Source: DASWIV01 sp036397475 (GTDB taxonomy: Bacteria > JAJVIF01 > JAPKYR01). Taken from it: a stretch of DNA of 20,023 bases. Of the stretch, positions 5,673-13,596 are shown piece after piece. Both the position numbers and the translations under genes were made by a program. Below the pieces are notes generated by a model. That model saw only the letters and a program-made list of their open reading frames with translations. It had not been told where the DNA came from and made no database searches. Where the stretch lies: positions 1 to 20,023 of the forward strand of contig DASWIV010000003.1 of the NCBI GenBank assembly GCA_036397475.1, written 5' to 3'. Numbering within the stretch: the first letter of the stretch is position 1; each line of letters opens with the position of its first letter.

Positions 5673-6317
5673 ATGCGAGTATCAGTCCGAAATGCCTGCA
5701 TCTTTCTTATCCAGATCATCCTGATCCTTCCTGCCACCTCATGCTCCGACAAAAGTTACGCTGACGACGATATTAATCATGGCGCTGAATACCTCGATGC
5801 CGGGGATTATGAATCCGCAATTGCCATGTTTGACAAAGCCATCAGCCACGATCCGGCCAGCTCCGATGCATATAATTATCGCGGTCTTACCTATTACGAA
5901 ATGGACCAGCCTGTCTTCGCGATGAGCGATCTCGATAAATCCATCGAGCTCGATCCGGATAACTGCGCCCCGCACGATAATCTCGGACTCCTGTTCAAAT
6001 CTCTGGAGGATTTTGACACCGCAATGGAATCGTTCAACAGATCAATCGAATTATGCCCGGATAATCCCTATCCCTGGAATAACCGTGGTACGCTCTTCGC
6101 GGCAATGGAGCGGTATGATGACGCTATGTCCGATTATGCGATGGCGCTTCAGATCGAGCCTGAATTTGTGCTCTCAATTACAAACTACGGATGGGCGTTC
6201 TATTATTCAGGGGATCGCCGGAGGGCGCGGGAATACTGGGAAAGGGCATTGAGGCTGGATCCGGAATATCAGGATGCACTTGACGGCATGGCGGAACTCG
6301 AATCCCGCAAAAAATAA
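5673..6317 (+). CDS. TPR-repeat lipoprotein
   Basis: A 214-residue protein with a hydrophobic signal ending in the lipobox-like LPATSC, so a predicted lipoprotein. It is followed by about five tetratricopeptide repeats covering most of the mature chain. Typical TPR phrases such as Y-N-Y-R-G-L-T-Y-Y and A-x-x-x-Y-x-x-A-L-x-x-x-P are repeated about every 34 residues. It is probably an envelope protein-interaction scaffold. The start at 5673 is chosen because it gives the lipoprotein signal. A longer in-frame reading from TTG 5553 would translate through the tRNA and is rejected. The start lies only 14 bases after the tRNA CCA and there is no Shine-Dalgarno, so the message is probably released by tRNA 3' processing or initiated unconventionally. 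Confidence 0.85.
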   Translation: MRVSVRNACIFLIQIILILPATSCSDKSYADDDINHGAEYLDAGDYESAIAMFDKAISHDPASSDAYNYRGLTYYEMDQPVFAMSDLDKSIELDPDNCAPHDNLGLLFKSLEDFDTAMESFNRSIELCPDNPYPWNNRGTLFAAMERYDDAMSDYAMALQIEPEFVLSITNYGWAFYYSGDRRRAREYWERALRLDPEYQDALDGMAELESRKK

Positions 6318-6322
6318 TTATT

Positions 6323-6331
6323 TGCTATAAT
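6323..6331 (+). promoter_or_regulatory. Extended -10 promoter element for the DUF4062-like gene
   Basis: TGCTATAAT is a perfect extended -10 (TGnTATAAT), 33 bases before the GTG start at 6364. No good -35 is visible at the expected distance, which is common for extended -10 promoters. An AAGGA ribosome binding site follows at 6351-6355. Confidence 0.55.
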
Positions 6332-6363
6332 CTGAACATCAGCATGGGACAAGGACTGAGTTA

Positions 6364-8217
6364 GTGCCTGCAGACTTAAAGGCATACAGGATCTTCATCG
6401 CATCACCCTCCGGGCTTGAAGAACAGAGGGAATTATTCGCGAAAACTATCCATGAATATAACAGCATGGAAGCGCATTACCGTGGCGTGCAATTCCTTCC
6501 CATGGGATGGAAAGACAGCCTTGGAGGCATGGGGCGTCCGCAGGAATTTATCAATAAAGACATCAGATTATGCGATTATTTTATCCTGCTGCTACGGGAC
6601 AGGTGGGGGTCGGAGCCGTTTCCAAGCGGCGAGAGCGTATATACATCGGCGACCGAGGAAGAATATTATTTCGCGCAGAAACTTATTCAGGACCCGGATA
6701 TCCCGCTCAAACAGATCATGATCTTCTTCCAGTCGGTTCCCGAAGAAAAACTCGCCGTTCCCGACCAGCAGCTCCAGAACGTGATCGATTTCCGCCGCAT
6801 GCTCGATGAGACAAAGGAAAATTTTTACCACACATTCGACACTTCAGATGAATTCACCGGGTACATTCGACGGTACCTGGGACAATGGCTGAGGGACCAT
6901 GAATTCGGAAACCGGGCAAAGCATCTGGCACCGACTTTCAGCAAGGAGGAAGTTCAGGTTACGAATGTCGATGAGATCAAGATAGAGAACAGCATCGATC
7001 CCAAAGAACTGGTGAAGATGGCTGTAAGACTGGAGTCAGAGGGAAAATTCACGGATGCCGAGGTCCTATTCGCCAGGGCTGTATCCCGCAGAAGTGAAAT
7101 ATCGTCTTTCGATTCCTACGGGGATTTTCTGACCGAGCGTGGAAGATTTTCTAATGCAATCGAAATGTACAAACGCGTTATTGAGCTTGCGGAACTTGCA
7201 TCGATTGAAGAATGGCTCGCCAATGGACATAGAAAGCTGGGATTTATACTCTCCAAAAAAGGAGATATAGAGGAAGCCAGGAAATCGCTTAAAATCGCAT
7301 TGGAGATTGAGAAAGGGGAAGGTGCGGTAGCGAGGATCGCCCAGATTTATACAACCTTGGGTATGATGGCATTCAATTACGGGAGCATGGATGAAGCCGA
7401 GGAGTATTTCACCAAGTCGCTTAAAATAAATGAAGACACACAGGACCACAACCTGCTTCCATATGATTACAATAATATTGCCATTGTGCATTTCACTCGC
7501 GGGGATTATGAGCCGGGAATGGAGATGATGGAGAAAAGCATCAAGGCCGCGGAGAACTGTGAAAATAAAGGAATCCTTATAAATGGCCTTGCGAATCTTG
7601 CCTATACCTATCTGACATTAGCGGAATTCGAAGAGGCTGAATCTCTGTCGGCAAAAGCCATCAGTATTGGTATAGAATGGGATCGGGAAGACCAGTTAGG
7701 TTATTGCTACGCGGTAAACGGGCTATCACTCGCGGGCCTGGAAAAATATGACCGGGCTGAGAAGGCATTGAACGAGTCGATAAGTATCAGCGAGAAAAGT
7801 CAGGTGATAATTCAGCTGGCTGGCGGACTGATGGCGCAGGGAGATAACCTGGTTTCAGCCGGCAGGTTCGATGAAGGTGAGAAATTCATCATGAGAGCCC
7901 TGGACCTGGCAGAGCGTCATAATATGCACACCATCCTGATTTCATGCCATAGAATTTTATGTAAGATAGAACTGTCAAATGGTAATCCCGATAAAGGTTT
8001 TGAGCACCTGAGTAAGGCGGAGGAGATAGCTCGCACGCAGGGACTTGAATCCGAGACAGCGACTGTTGACCAGGCATTTGGGGAATACTATGCAGCGTGT
8101 GGCGATTATACGAATGCTGAAAGAAGATTTTCAGACGCGATTAAATATTATGAAAAAATCGGTGCGGTGAAAAAAGTCGAATCGCTTAAGAATAAGCTCC
8201 CTCCAAAGCCTTCCTGA
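6364..8217 (+). CDS. DUF4062-like N-terminal domain fused to TPR repeats
   Basis: A 617-residue predicted cytoplasmic protein with no signal peptide or membrane segment. Residues about 8-180 resemble DUF4062: an opening strand RIFIASPSGLEEQRELF, an aspartate/hydrophobic strand CDYFILLLRDRWG near residue 71-83, and the T-E-E-E-Y-Y-F-A segment near 98. This domain has a flavodoxin/TIR-like alternating pattern and is often found at the front of signalling or conflict-system proteins. From about residue 215 to the end the chain is a superhelix of roughly nine to ten TPR units in the 40-residue style of Kinesin-light-chain/TPR_12 repeats. The GTG start has AAGGA at 6351-6355. Unlike many DUF4062 proteins there is no NTPase domain. 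The role is probably sensing or scaffolding; an immunity role is only inference. Confidence 0.75.
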   Translation: MPADLKAYRIFIASPSGLEEQRELFAKTIHEYNSMEAHYRGVQFLPMGWKDSLGGMGRPQEFINKDIRLCDYFILLLRDRWGSEPFPSGESVYTSATEEEYYFAQKLIQDPDIPLKQIMIFFQSVPEEKLAVPDQQLQNVIDFRRMLDETKENFYHTFDTSDEFTGYIRRYLGQWLRDHEFGNRAKHLAPTFSKEEVQVTNVDEIKIENSIDPKELVKMAVRLESEGKFTDAEVLFARAVSRRSEISSFDSYGDFLTERGRFSNAIEMYKRVIELAELASIEEWLANGHRKLGFILSKKGDIEEARKSLKIALEIEKGEGAVARIAQIYTTLGMMAFNYGSMDEAEEYFTKSLKINEDTQDHNLLPYDYNNIAIVHFTRGDYEPGMEMMEKSIKAAENCENKGILINGLANLAYTYLTLAEFEEAESLSAKAISIGIEWDREDQLGYCYAVNGLSLAGLEKYDRAEKALNESISISEKSQVIIQLAGGLMAQGDNLVSAGRFDEGEKFIMRALDLAERHNMHTILISCHRILCKIELSNGNPDKGFEHLSKAEEIARTQGLESETATVDQAFGEYYAACGDYTNAERRFSDAIKYYEKIGAVKKVESLKNKLPPKPS

Positions 8218-8297
8218 ACTTTTTTCAACGCACAATTCTCTTAATTTCAGTTTTACACAGTAGGCATTCATCAGTCGCCACAGGAGGCAGGCCTAAA

Positions 8298-10055
8298 ATG
8301 CGAACCGATAAGGACGCCCGAAGAAGTCCCGTGTCTAGGTTTCCCTTACTGCTAGCCACCCTTATTCCGCTGTTTTTCATTTTTAACTCTACCCCGACAT
8401 TCGCCGACGGTATGGTCATCGAATATGACCCATATGCCGAGAGCTGGAACTATTCGACCGAACAGCACCAGAACGCGTATATAAACTGGGAGAACGGGAT
8501 GCAGAAAATGATCCTGAGTATCGGTGTCGACGGTTCCGGAAACAAAAACCAGGTATGGATATTCCCCCTTCCCGCCCCGCCCGACCGGGTGGTAATCGAT
8601 GTCTTTGAAAATGTTCCGAATTTCAGGGGACAGAATTTATCCACGGCATGTAAATCTCAGTTGAGAGGCCTCAATCACTTTTTGTTAGCCACCCAGATCT
8701 ACACTGTGCCATTTATTACACCCAGGTACGGCCGGAACTACCAGTATTCAATGTTCTCAATGGGTGGTGGCGCAAATGAAGCCGCTCCAGATTATCGGGA
8801 AGACATTACCGTTTACGAGCATGTCGAAAAACATGGTGTGACATCCGAGCTGGTAACTACTGAAACCAGCGATGCTTTACTCGATTACCTGGAAGGTAAG
8901 GGACTTAAAGTAGATGCGAACGTCTTCCATGTACTCGACGAATATATTGGAGAGGATTTTTCATTCGTGGTGTCGTGGCTGTCTGAAAATGAGCCTCCGG
9001 ACTATACGGGTGGATGGAGTTGGGACGAAGACATAGCGGCGGCTTTTGAAGCGAGGGATAATGAGCCTCCGGACTATACGGGTGGATGGAGATGGGGCGG
9101 AACCACGACCTCCAATCCACCTGATCCACCGGATTCTGACAGGGGAGTTTTCGTAACATTCCCGACCCGGGACATTTATTTTCCATTGATCCCTACCAGT
9201 GTGTACGGAAGTGAAAGAGTTCCCGCGAATATTATGCTTGTCGGACATGTATCGCCCAGAATTTATGACGATCTTCAGAATTATATCGAGACGTCTTATT
9301 TCCAGGGATACATTGATACTCCCGGCGGCTTGAGTAAGTTTATGAAAGGCGACACGAACGAGGTCAGGTACAGCCTGATCACGATCGACGCGCCATCGAA
9401 ATTTCTGACCGAAGACCTGTGGATCAGGAGGCGCGCCCCATTCACGGCATTATTCAGCACGTTTGTGGTTAACCATCCTGTGATCACGGGACTGTTTTTC
9501 CTTGTATTGTGCTCCATTCTCGCCTCGATTATAGCCGGCTGGATCGCCTTCGCGGAACTGCGTACTAAAGTGAAGACTCTCGCACTGATCGGTTTATCGA
9601 ACTGCCTGTCGATCGTAGGATTGATAATTGCGACAATCAGGCTCAATACCAGGCAGATCTCGGATCAGGATAAGGAGATCATTCAGGAGCTTTCCGGGAA
9701 AGGCTACGGCAATAACCGGATCTGGGCGTACCTTTTATTCGGGTATTCCATAATCTCGATCTTCTTTGGGCTGGTCCAGCTTCCGATAGCGTACGGATTC
9801 ACTGGCAACTACCAGCTGCACGAGATGCTGTTCCTGTTCGTATTTCCCGCGATCGCCTTTATGGTCGGTCTGGAATTAATGAAGATCAAAGACGAGGACA
9901 GGCCTCTTCTTGATAAACTCAGGGAACGCAAGGTATCGACATGGTTATTCATGCCGTTTGAATACTCGAAGGTTGTGTTTATACCCTTGTATTCGGTAAT
10001 TTTCCTTGTGCTTGTGAACCTGTTTATTTCCATAATGCAGGGAATTGTCTCGTAG
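8298..10055 (+). CDS. DUF2330-like exported protein with C-terminal membrane segments
   Basis: A 585-residue protein with an N-terminal signal (hydrophobic run at 15-32, then T-F-A-D-G). The next part resembles DUF2330: ILSIGVDGSGNKNQVWIFPL near residues 72-91, an E-DITVYEHVEKHGV segment near 167, and TSDALLDYLEGKGLKVD near 190. A central linker carries NEPPDYTGGW twice, encoded by an exact 32-base direct repeat (8988-9019 and 9060-9091). The C-terminal third has about five hydrophobic segments (near 390-415, 427-450, 475-500, 512-530 and 558-583), so it is anchored in the inner membrane with the large domain outside the cytoplasm. A good AGGAGG lies at 8283-8288. No catalytic residues are recognised, and the family's function is unknown. 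Confidence 0.75.
   Translation: MRTDKDARRSPVSRFPLLLATLIPLFFIFNSTPTFADGMVIEYDPYAESWNYSTEQHQNAYINWENGMQKMILSIGVDGSGNKNQVWIFPLPAPPDRVVIDVFENVPNFRGQNLSTACKSQLRGLNHFLLATQIYTVPFITPRYGRNYQYSMFSMGGGANEAAPDYREDITVYEHVEKHGVTSELVTTETSDALLDYLEGKGLKVDANVFHVLDEYIGEDFSFVVSWLSENEPPDYTGGWSWDEDIAAAFEARDNEPPDYTGGWRWGGTTTSNPPDPPDSDRGVFVTFPTRDIYFPLIPTSVYGSERVPANIMLVGHVSPRIYDDLQNYIETSYFQGYIDTPGGLSKFMKGDTNEVRYSLITIDAPSKFLTEDLWIRRRAPFTALFSTFVVNHPVITGLFFLVLCSILASIIAGWIAFAELRTKVKTLALIGLSNCLSIVGLIIATIRLNTRQISDQDKEIIQELSGKGYGNNRIWAYLLFGYSIISIFFGLVQLPIAYGFTGNYQLHEMLFLFVFPAIAFMVGLELMKIKDEDRPLLDKLRERKVSTWLFMPFEYSKVVFIPLYSVIFLVLVNLFISIMQGIVS
8988..9091 (+). repeat. Two-copy 32-bp direct repeat inside the DUF2330-like gene
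   Basis: The 32 bases at 8988-9019 are repeated exactly at 9060-9091, a period of 72 bases or 24 codons, so the reading frame is kept. Both copies encode NEPPDYTGGW plus flanking residues. The exact nucleotide identity points to a recent internal duplication in a flexible linker. Confidence 0.9.
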
Positions 10056-10155
10056 GACCCTGGATCGACAATTTGAAATTTCCTGCTGATGAATCTCATC
10101 CCGTACTCCTGATTCTGGTAATATATTGCCAGGCGATCTCTTCAGGAGGATACAG

Positions 10156-10794
10156 ATGAGACTCATCAGCTTTCAATTATTTTTAGTAGTTACCGTTTGC
10201 CCTTTGCTGATCACCTCCTGCTCCGGCGAAAAACCACCGGAGCCGGGTTCGGAAATCTCCATGGATAAATACGGGATTCACATAGTCCTGAATGACCCGT
10301 GGACCGCTGAATGCGAAGGCTCCGACTGGTCGACATGGACCCGCCAGCAAAAAGGACGTGTAGATGAGCACTGGTTGTTTCCACCCATCACCGCGACAAA
10401 AAATGAAGCCGGGGGAATGTACGACCGCACCAAGCACTGGAGATTCAAGGGTGTGGAAGGGCTTTTCGATCCCGGAATGAATTCGGAAATGCCGGGGTAT
10501 CCGGTTCCGGAGGGATTATGGGCTCTGAATCCGCAAATGCTTGAAATGCAAAGCCAGGACCAGATGACATTGCCATGGGCGAGCGCTGAATCAATACAGG
10601 CCACCGTCAGAATATATGAAAACACTCATGGTGAAGGAGCGGCGGCGACTCTCTGGCACACAATGACTGTGACATTCAATGTTGGCGGGAACGCTTACGA
10701 GTTTGTCATGTCGATCCCGGCAGATATGGATAAGAGAGAGCTGGTCGATGATTTCTGGGCATCGATCCAGACACTGGAAATTGCGTCAATATGA
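10156..10794 (+). CDS. Hypothetical lipoprotein
   Basis: A 212-residue predicted lipoprotein. The signal MRLISFQLFLVVTVCPLLITSC ends in the lipobox L-I-T-S-C. The ATG at 10156 is chosen because AGGAGGA at 10144-10150 precedes it. The mature part starts with a flexible E/P-rich stretch and then a tryptophan-rich region (W-T-A-E-C-E-G-S-D-W-S-T-W). The C-terminal segment, ending F-V-M-S-I-P-A-D-M-D-K-R-E-L-V-D-D-F-W-A-S-I-Q-T-L, has the layout seen at the end of PsbP/DcrB-type envelope proteins. That resemblance is weak. I do not recognise the family. A 15-base arm at 10086-10100 could pair with the start region. Confidence 0.75.
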   Translation: MRLISFQLFLVVTVCPLLITSCSGEKPPEPGSEISMDKYGIHIVLNDPWTAECEGSDWSTWTRQQKGRVDEHWLFPPITATKNEAGGMYDRTKHWRFKGVEGLFDPGMNSEMPGYPVPEGLWALNPQMLEMQSQDQMTLPWASAESIQATVRIYENTHGEGAAATLWHTMTVTFNVGGNAYEFVMSIPADMDKRELVDDFWASIQTLEIASI

Positions 10795-10928
10795 CAAGTG
10801 CCGGTTAGATTCATTTTCCAGATCCGAAATTAAGTGAATGGAATCCCGCTCTCCGCCGTTTAGGATATTACCGCTGGACGGGATACTAATAAGTCTTAAT
10901 GAAACCAAATGTGTGCTATCATCACAGG

Positions 10929-11816
10929 ATGAAAATGATATCAAGGATAATAATTTCCATAATTGCACTGGCGATTGTCGGCAGTGTAATCTCGTGCAGC
11001 AGGGAGCTTACCGCGAAGTCGGACGAGCCGGAGCAGCCGTTCGAATTCCAGAGAATTCCCGTTCTTTCCGGCGCGCCTCCTCCCGCGAATATTACCGGAT
11101 CTGAATCCACCGTTCCCACCGAGGATGGCATAGAGCCGGATACTGAAGAAGTCACCCAGGAATTAATCGACTCTACTTACAATCAGGGAAGAATGGCTCT
11201 CATCACGTCCGACAATGAAATGGCGGTTGAACTTCTGACCCGGGTTGTCGAGTGGTCCCCGGAACACACCAAGGCGCTTTATAACCTGAGTATGGCGTAC
11301 CGGCATATAGGGAATATTGAATCCGCGGAAATATACGCGACCCGCGCCGCGGAATCTGACCCACAGCAGGTTTATGTCCACTACAATCTCGGGATGATCT
11401 ATCTCCAGGAAGACAGGGTCGACGAAGCTATCGATCAGCTGGAACAGGAACTGCTGAATCATCCCGACGATCAGCAGGTGGCGGAAGTAGCTAATGTCCT
11501 TGCGAAAATCTACCTGAATAAGGGGATGCCAGGTGAAGCTTTCGACGCGGCTATGAGGGCAGTTAATCTGAACGGAGAGGTTCCGGACTACTACATCACG
11601 CTCGGCGATGTACAGGCGTCGAACAGCGCGTGGGACCTGGCGATCGAAGCTTACCAGAACGCCATAAATATGAATCCCGACGAGCCGCTTTACAGGATGA
11701 AACTCGCAGAACTGCTCTGGGATATCGGACGCCTTGACGATGCCAGAGTTGTTTACCATGACGCGATAGAGCTTGAGCCGGGACTGGAAGATGAAATTCC
11801 TCCCGCAAGACTTTAG
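10929..11816 (+). CDS. TPR-repeat lipoprotein
   Basis: A 295-residue predicted lipoprotein with the signal MKMISRIIISIIALAIVGSVISC and lipobox V-I-S-C. A disordered Pro/Ser/Glu-rich linker covers residues about 25-75. Five to six TPR units then run to the end, with typical phrases such as ALYNLSMAYRHIGNIESAE, VHYNLGMIYLQEDRVDEAI and ALYRMKLAELL-like closing helices. It probably acts as an envelope-anchored protein-interaction scaffold. Start choice is uncertain: 10899 and 10935 are also in frame. The AGG before 10929 could serve the ATG at 10935 better. It is the second TPR lipoprotein in the window but shows no obvious close sequence relation to the one at 5673. Confidence 0.83.
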   Translation: MKMISRIIISIIALAIVGSVISCSRELTAKSDEPEQPFEFQRIPVLSGAPPPANITGSESTVPTEDGIEPDTEEVTQELIDSTYNQGRMALITSDNEMAVELLTRVVEWSPEHTKALYNLSMAYRHIGNIESAEIYATRAAESDPQQVYVHYNLGMIYLQEDRVDEAIDQLEQELLNHPDDQQVAEVANVLAKIYLNKGMPGEAFDAAMRAVNLNGEVPDYYITLGDVQASNSAWDLAIEAYQNAINMNPDEPLYRMKLAELLWDIGRLDDARVVYHDAIELEPGLEDEIPPARL

Positions 11817-11842
11817 CAACCGTCCTGGAATACGATCAAATT

Positions 11843-11871
11843 AATCGGCTGCTGACACCAGCCGATTTTTT
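11843..11871 (+). terminator. Rho-independent terminator after the TPR lipoprotein gene
   Basis: AATCGGCTG (11843-11851) pairs perfectly with CAGCCGATT (11859-11867) around a seven-base loop and runs into a T-tract. It lies 27 bases after the stop codon and closes the middle gene block. Confidence 0.9.
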
Positions 11872-11905
11872 AATGTTATAATTTGGTTCAATCCGGAAAT
11901 AAATC

Positions 11906-11934
11906 TTGACAACGTAAAATTTGTATAGTATATT
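11906..11934 (+). promoter_or_regulatory. Sigma70-type promoter of the VOC gene cluster
   Basis: TTGACA at 11906-11911 is a perfect -35. TATATT at 11929-11934 is a near-perfect -10, and the spacer is exactly 17 bases. The start codon of the first VOC gene follows 32 bases later. This is the best-looking promoter in the window and suggests substantial basal expression. Confidence 0.8.
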
Positions 11935-11965
11935 CGCCGGACGATTTTGACTGGAGAAAATTACG

Positions 11966-12703
11966 ATGCCGAATCCGCTGACCCATTTCGAGTTTATGAC
12001 AAATGACCCTGACAGGATCAGCGGCTTTTACTCTAACCTGTTCGGCTGGGAGATGCACCATATCCCTGAGATGGGTTACACAATAATTAAAACCGGACAT
12101 GTGCCTGGTGGCGGACTCGGCACTCCCCGTGAAGGGCAGGATACCGGTGTAACTTTGTACCTCGATGTTGCTGATATCGATTCCATGCTCCGGAAAGCTT
12201 CCGGGCTTGGCTGGAATATAGAGATGCCGAAATATCAGATCGATGAGAATGTCGGATCGATGGCACTCATCTCGGATTTCGACGGGAATATCCTGGGATT
12301 ATTCCAGGGTCCTGAAAGCGCTGACCGGCAGCCTCCGGCTGAAAATGAGCCGGGAAGAGAGCACCTTGGACATTTCGAGGTAGGAATTACCGACCTGGAA
12401 AAGGCAAAAAAATGGTACGCCGGATTATTCGACTGGGAAATTGAAGATGTAGGTGGAATAGAGTATTCGATCCTGAAATCCGAACGTCCGCCCTTTTGCG
12501 GATTATTCAAGGTCCCCGGCAATATCCCTCCCTACGCAATGTTCTACGTACAGACTGACGATATCGAAAGACGCCTTGGCGATGCTGTCGAACTTGGCGG
12601 CAAGGTCATCGTTGAGAAAACGAAGATCAGCGACCACTACGGATACTTCGCGATATTTTCCGATCCGGATGGAAACAATATCGGGCTTTCGGGCCAGAAA
12701 TAA
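11966..12703 (+). CDS. Two-domain VOC (glyoxalase/bleomycin-resistance fold) protein
   Basis: A 245-residue cytoplasmic protein made of two VOC domains, about residues 1-115 and 130-245. Each begins with a strand containing H-F-E (THFEF, GHFEV), then an F-Y/W-Y-x-x-L-F-x-W-E helix-strand unit, and ends with D-x-D-G-N-x-x-G-L. Enzymes with this fold include glyoxalase I, extradiol dioxygenases and antibiotic-binding proteins. The last strand lacks the usual terminal glutamate metal ligand (G-L-F-Q and G-L-S-G), so classic metal-dependent glyoxalase activity is doubtful. GGAGA lies upstream. It starts an apparent operon with two single-domain relatives and is most simply explained by duplication and fusion. 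Confidence 0.87.
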   Translation: MPNPLTHFEFMTNDPDRISGFYSNLFGWEMHHIPEMGYTIIKTGHVPGGGLGTPREGQDTGVTLYLDVADIDSMLRKASGLGWNIEMPKYQIDENVGSMALISDFDGNILGLFQGPESADRQPPAENEPGREHLGHFEVGITDLEKAKKWYAGLFDWEIEDVGGIEYSILKSERPPFCGLFKVPGNIPPYAMFYVQTDDIERRLGDAVELGGKVIVEKTKISDHYGYFAIFSDPDGNNIGLSGQK

Positions 12704-12735
12704 AAATTAAGTTTAATTTCAGAGGAGAAATTGAC

Positions 12736-13086
12736 ATGCCAAATCCAGTAGTTCATTTCGAATTCGCGGTAAGCGATTTTGAAAAAGGGAAGAGTTTTTA
12801 TGGGGATTTATTCGGATGGGAAATTAAGGACTCCCCCGAGATGCCGTACGGATTGATTTCGACCGGCGATGGTCCCGGTGGCGGAATTTACGCGGCCATG
12901 AAACACATGAAACCGTTCATTACGTTTTATGTAAATGTCGACGATATCGATGCCAGCCTTAAAAAGGCGGAGGACCTCGGGGGGAAAATCCTGGTCGAGA
13001 AAAAGAAAATCAGCGATGAGCACGGTTACATGGGTATGTTCGCCGACCTGGACGGCAATGCAGTCGGGCTCTGGTGCCAGAGCTAG
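12736..13086 (+). CDS. Single-domain VOC family protein
   Basis: A 116-residue protein with one VOC domain, beginning MPNPVVHFEFAVSD and ending DLDGNAVGLWCQS. It aligns along its whole length with the domains of the preceding gene, keeping the F-Y-G-D-L-F-G-W-E unit and the K-A-E-D-L-G-G-K-I-L-V-E-K-K segment. Such single domains normally dimerise to form the ligand site. The final strand ends G-L-W rather than with a glutamate ligand. GGAG at 12724-12727 precedes the ATG, and the gap from the previous stop is 32 bases. The substrate is unknown. Confidence 0.88.
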   Translation: MPNPVVHFEFAVSDFEKGKSFYGDLFGWEIKDSPEMPYGLISTGDGPGGGIYAAMKHMKPFITFYVNVDDIDASLKKAEDLGGKILVEKKKISDEHGYMGMFADLDGNAVGLWCQS

Positions 13087-13095
13087 GAGGACGCC

Positions 13096-13446
13096 ATGCC
13101 AAATCCTGTAGGACATTTCGAACTATTCACAACCGACATGAAAAAAGCCATTGGATTCTACTCCGACATGTTCGGATGGAAATTCAATGAGCTCGAGGGC
13201 TACGACTACGCGCTGATCGACACCGGTGAACTTCCGACAGGCGGGTTGAAGAAACTCGACAGTACCGACGATGTGCTGCTAAGCGTCACGGTGACGGTTG
13301 AAGACATGGAGCCCTTACTGAAAAAAGCAGAGGAACTGGGAGGTTCCGTAGTTGTACAGAAACAGCATCTGGGAGGGGATTTCGGATACTACGGGGCTTT
13401 TAAAGATCCCGACGGGTTGATAGTGGGTATGTGGAGCTCCACATAA
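13096..13446 (+). CDS. Single-domain VOC family protein
   Basis: A 116-residue VOC protein, beginning MPNPVGHFELFTTDMKKAIG and ending DPDGLIVGMWSST. It is the same length as the previous gene and clearly its paralogue. It starts nine bases after that gene's stop, with AGGAGG overlapping the intergenic junction, so translation is likely coupled. The paired domains in this cluster could form homodimers or heterodimers. It again lacks the terminal glutamate of metal-dependent members. A strong terminator follows. Confidence 0.88.
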   Translation: MPNPVGHFELFTTDMKKAIGFYSDMFGWKFNELEGYDYALIDTGELPTGGLKKLDSTDDVLLSVTVTVEDMEPLLKKAEELGGSVVVQKQHLGGDFGYYGAFKDPDGLIVGMWSST

Positions 13447-13562
13447 TCCGAGCTCTTGAAGATCCGGCCTTTAATATTTCAGCTATCGATTTTGATCCAT
13501 GATCGATCGCTGATAATGGACCGGGTATCGCCGGAATAAAGACTTGCATCAACCACAGACTT

Positions 13563-13596
13563 CGAACCCGCCAGAAAGGCGGGTTCGTCGGTTTTT
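13563..13596 (+). terminator. Rho-independent terminator after the VOC cluster
   Basis: CGAACCCGCC (13563-13572) pairs perfectly with GGCGGGTTCG (13578-13587) around AGAAA, followed by T-rich sequence to 13596. The T-run on the plus strand shows that it serves the VOC cluster. It lies right at the 3' end of the convergent minus-strand gene. The 13447-13562 stretch before it contains no gene. Confidence 0.85.
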
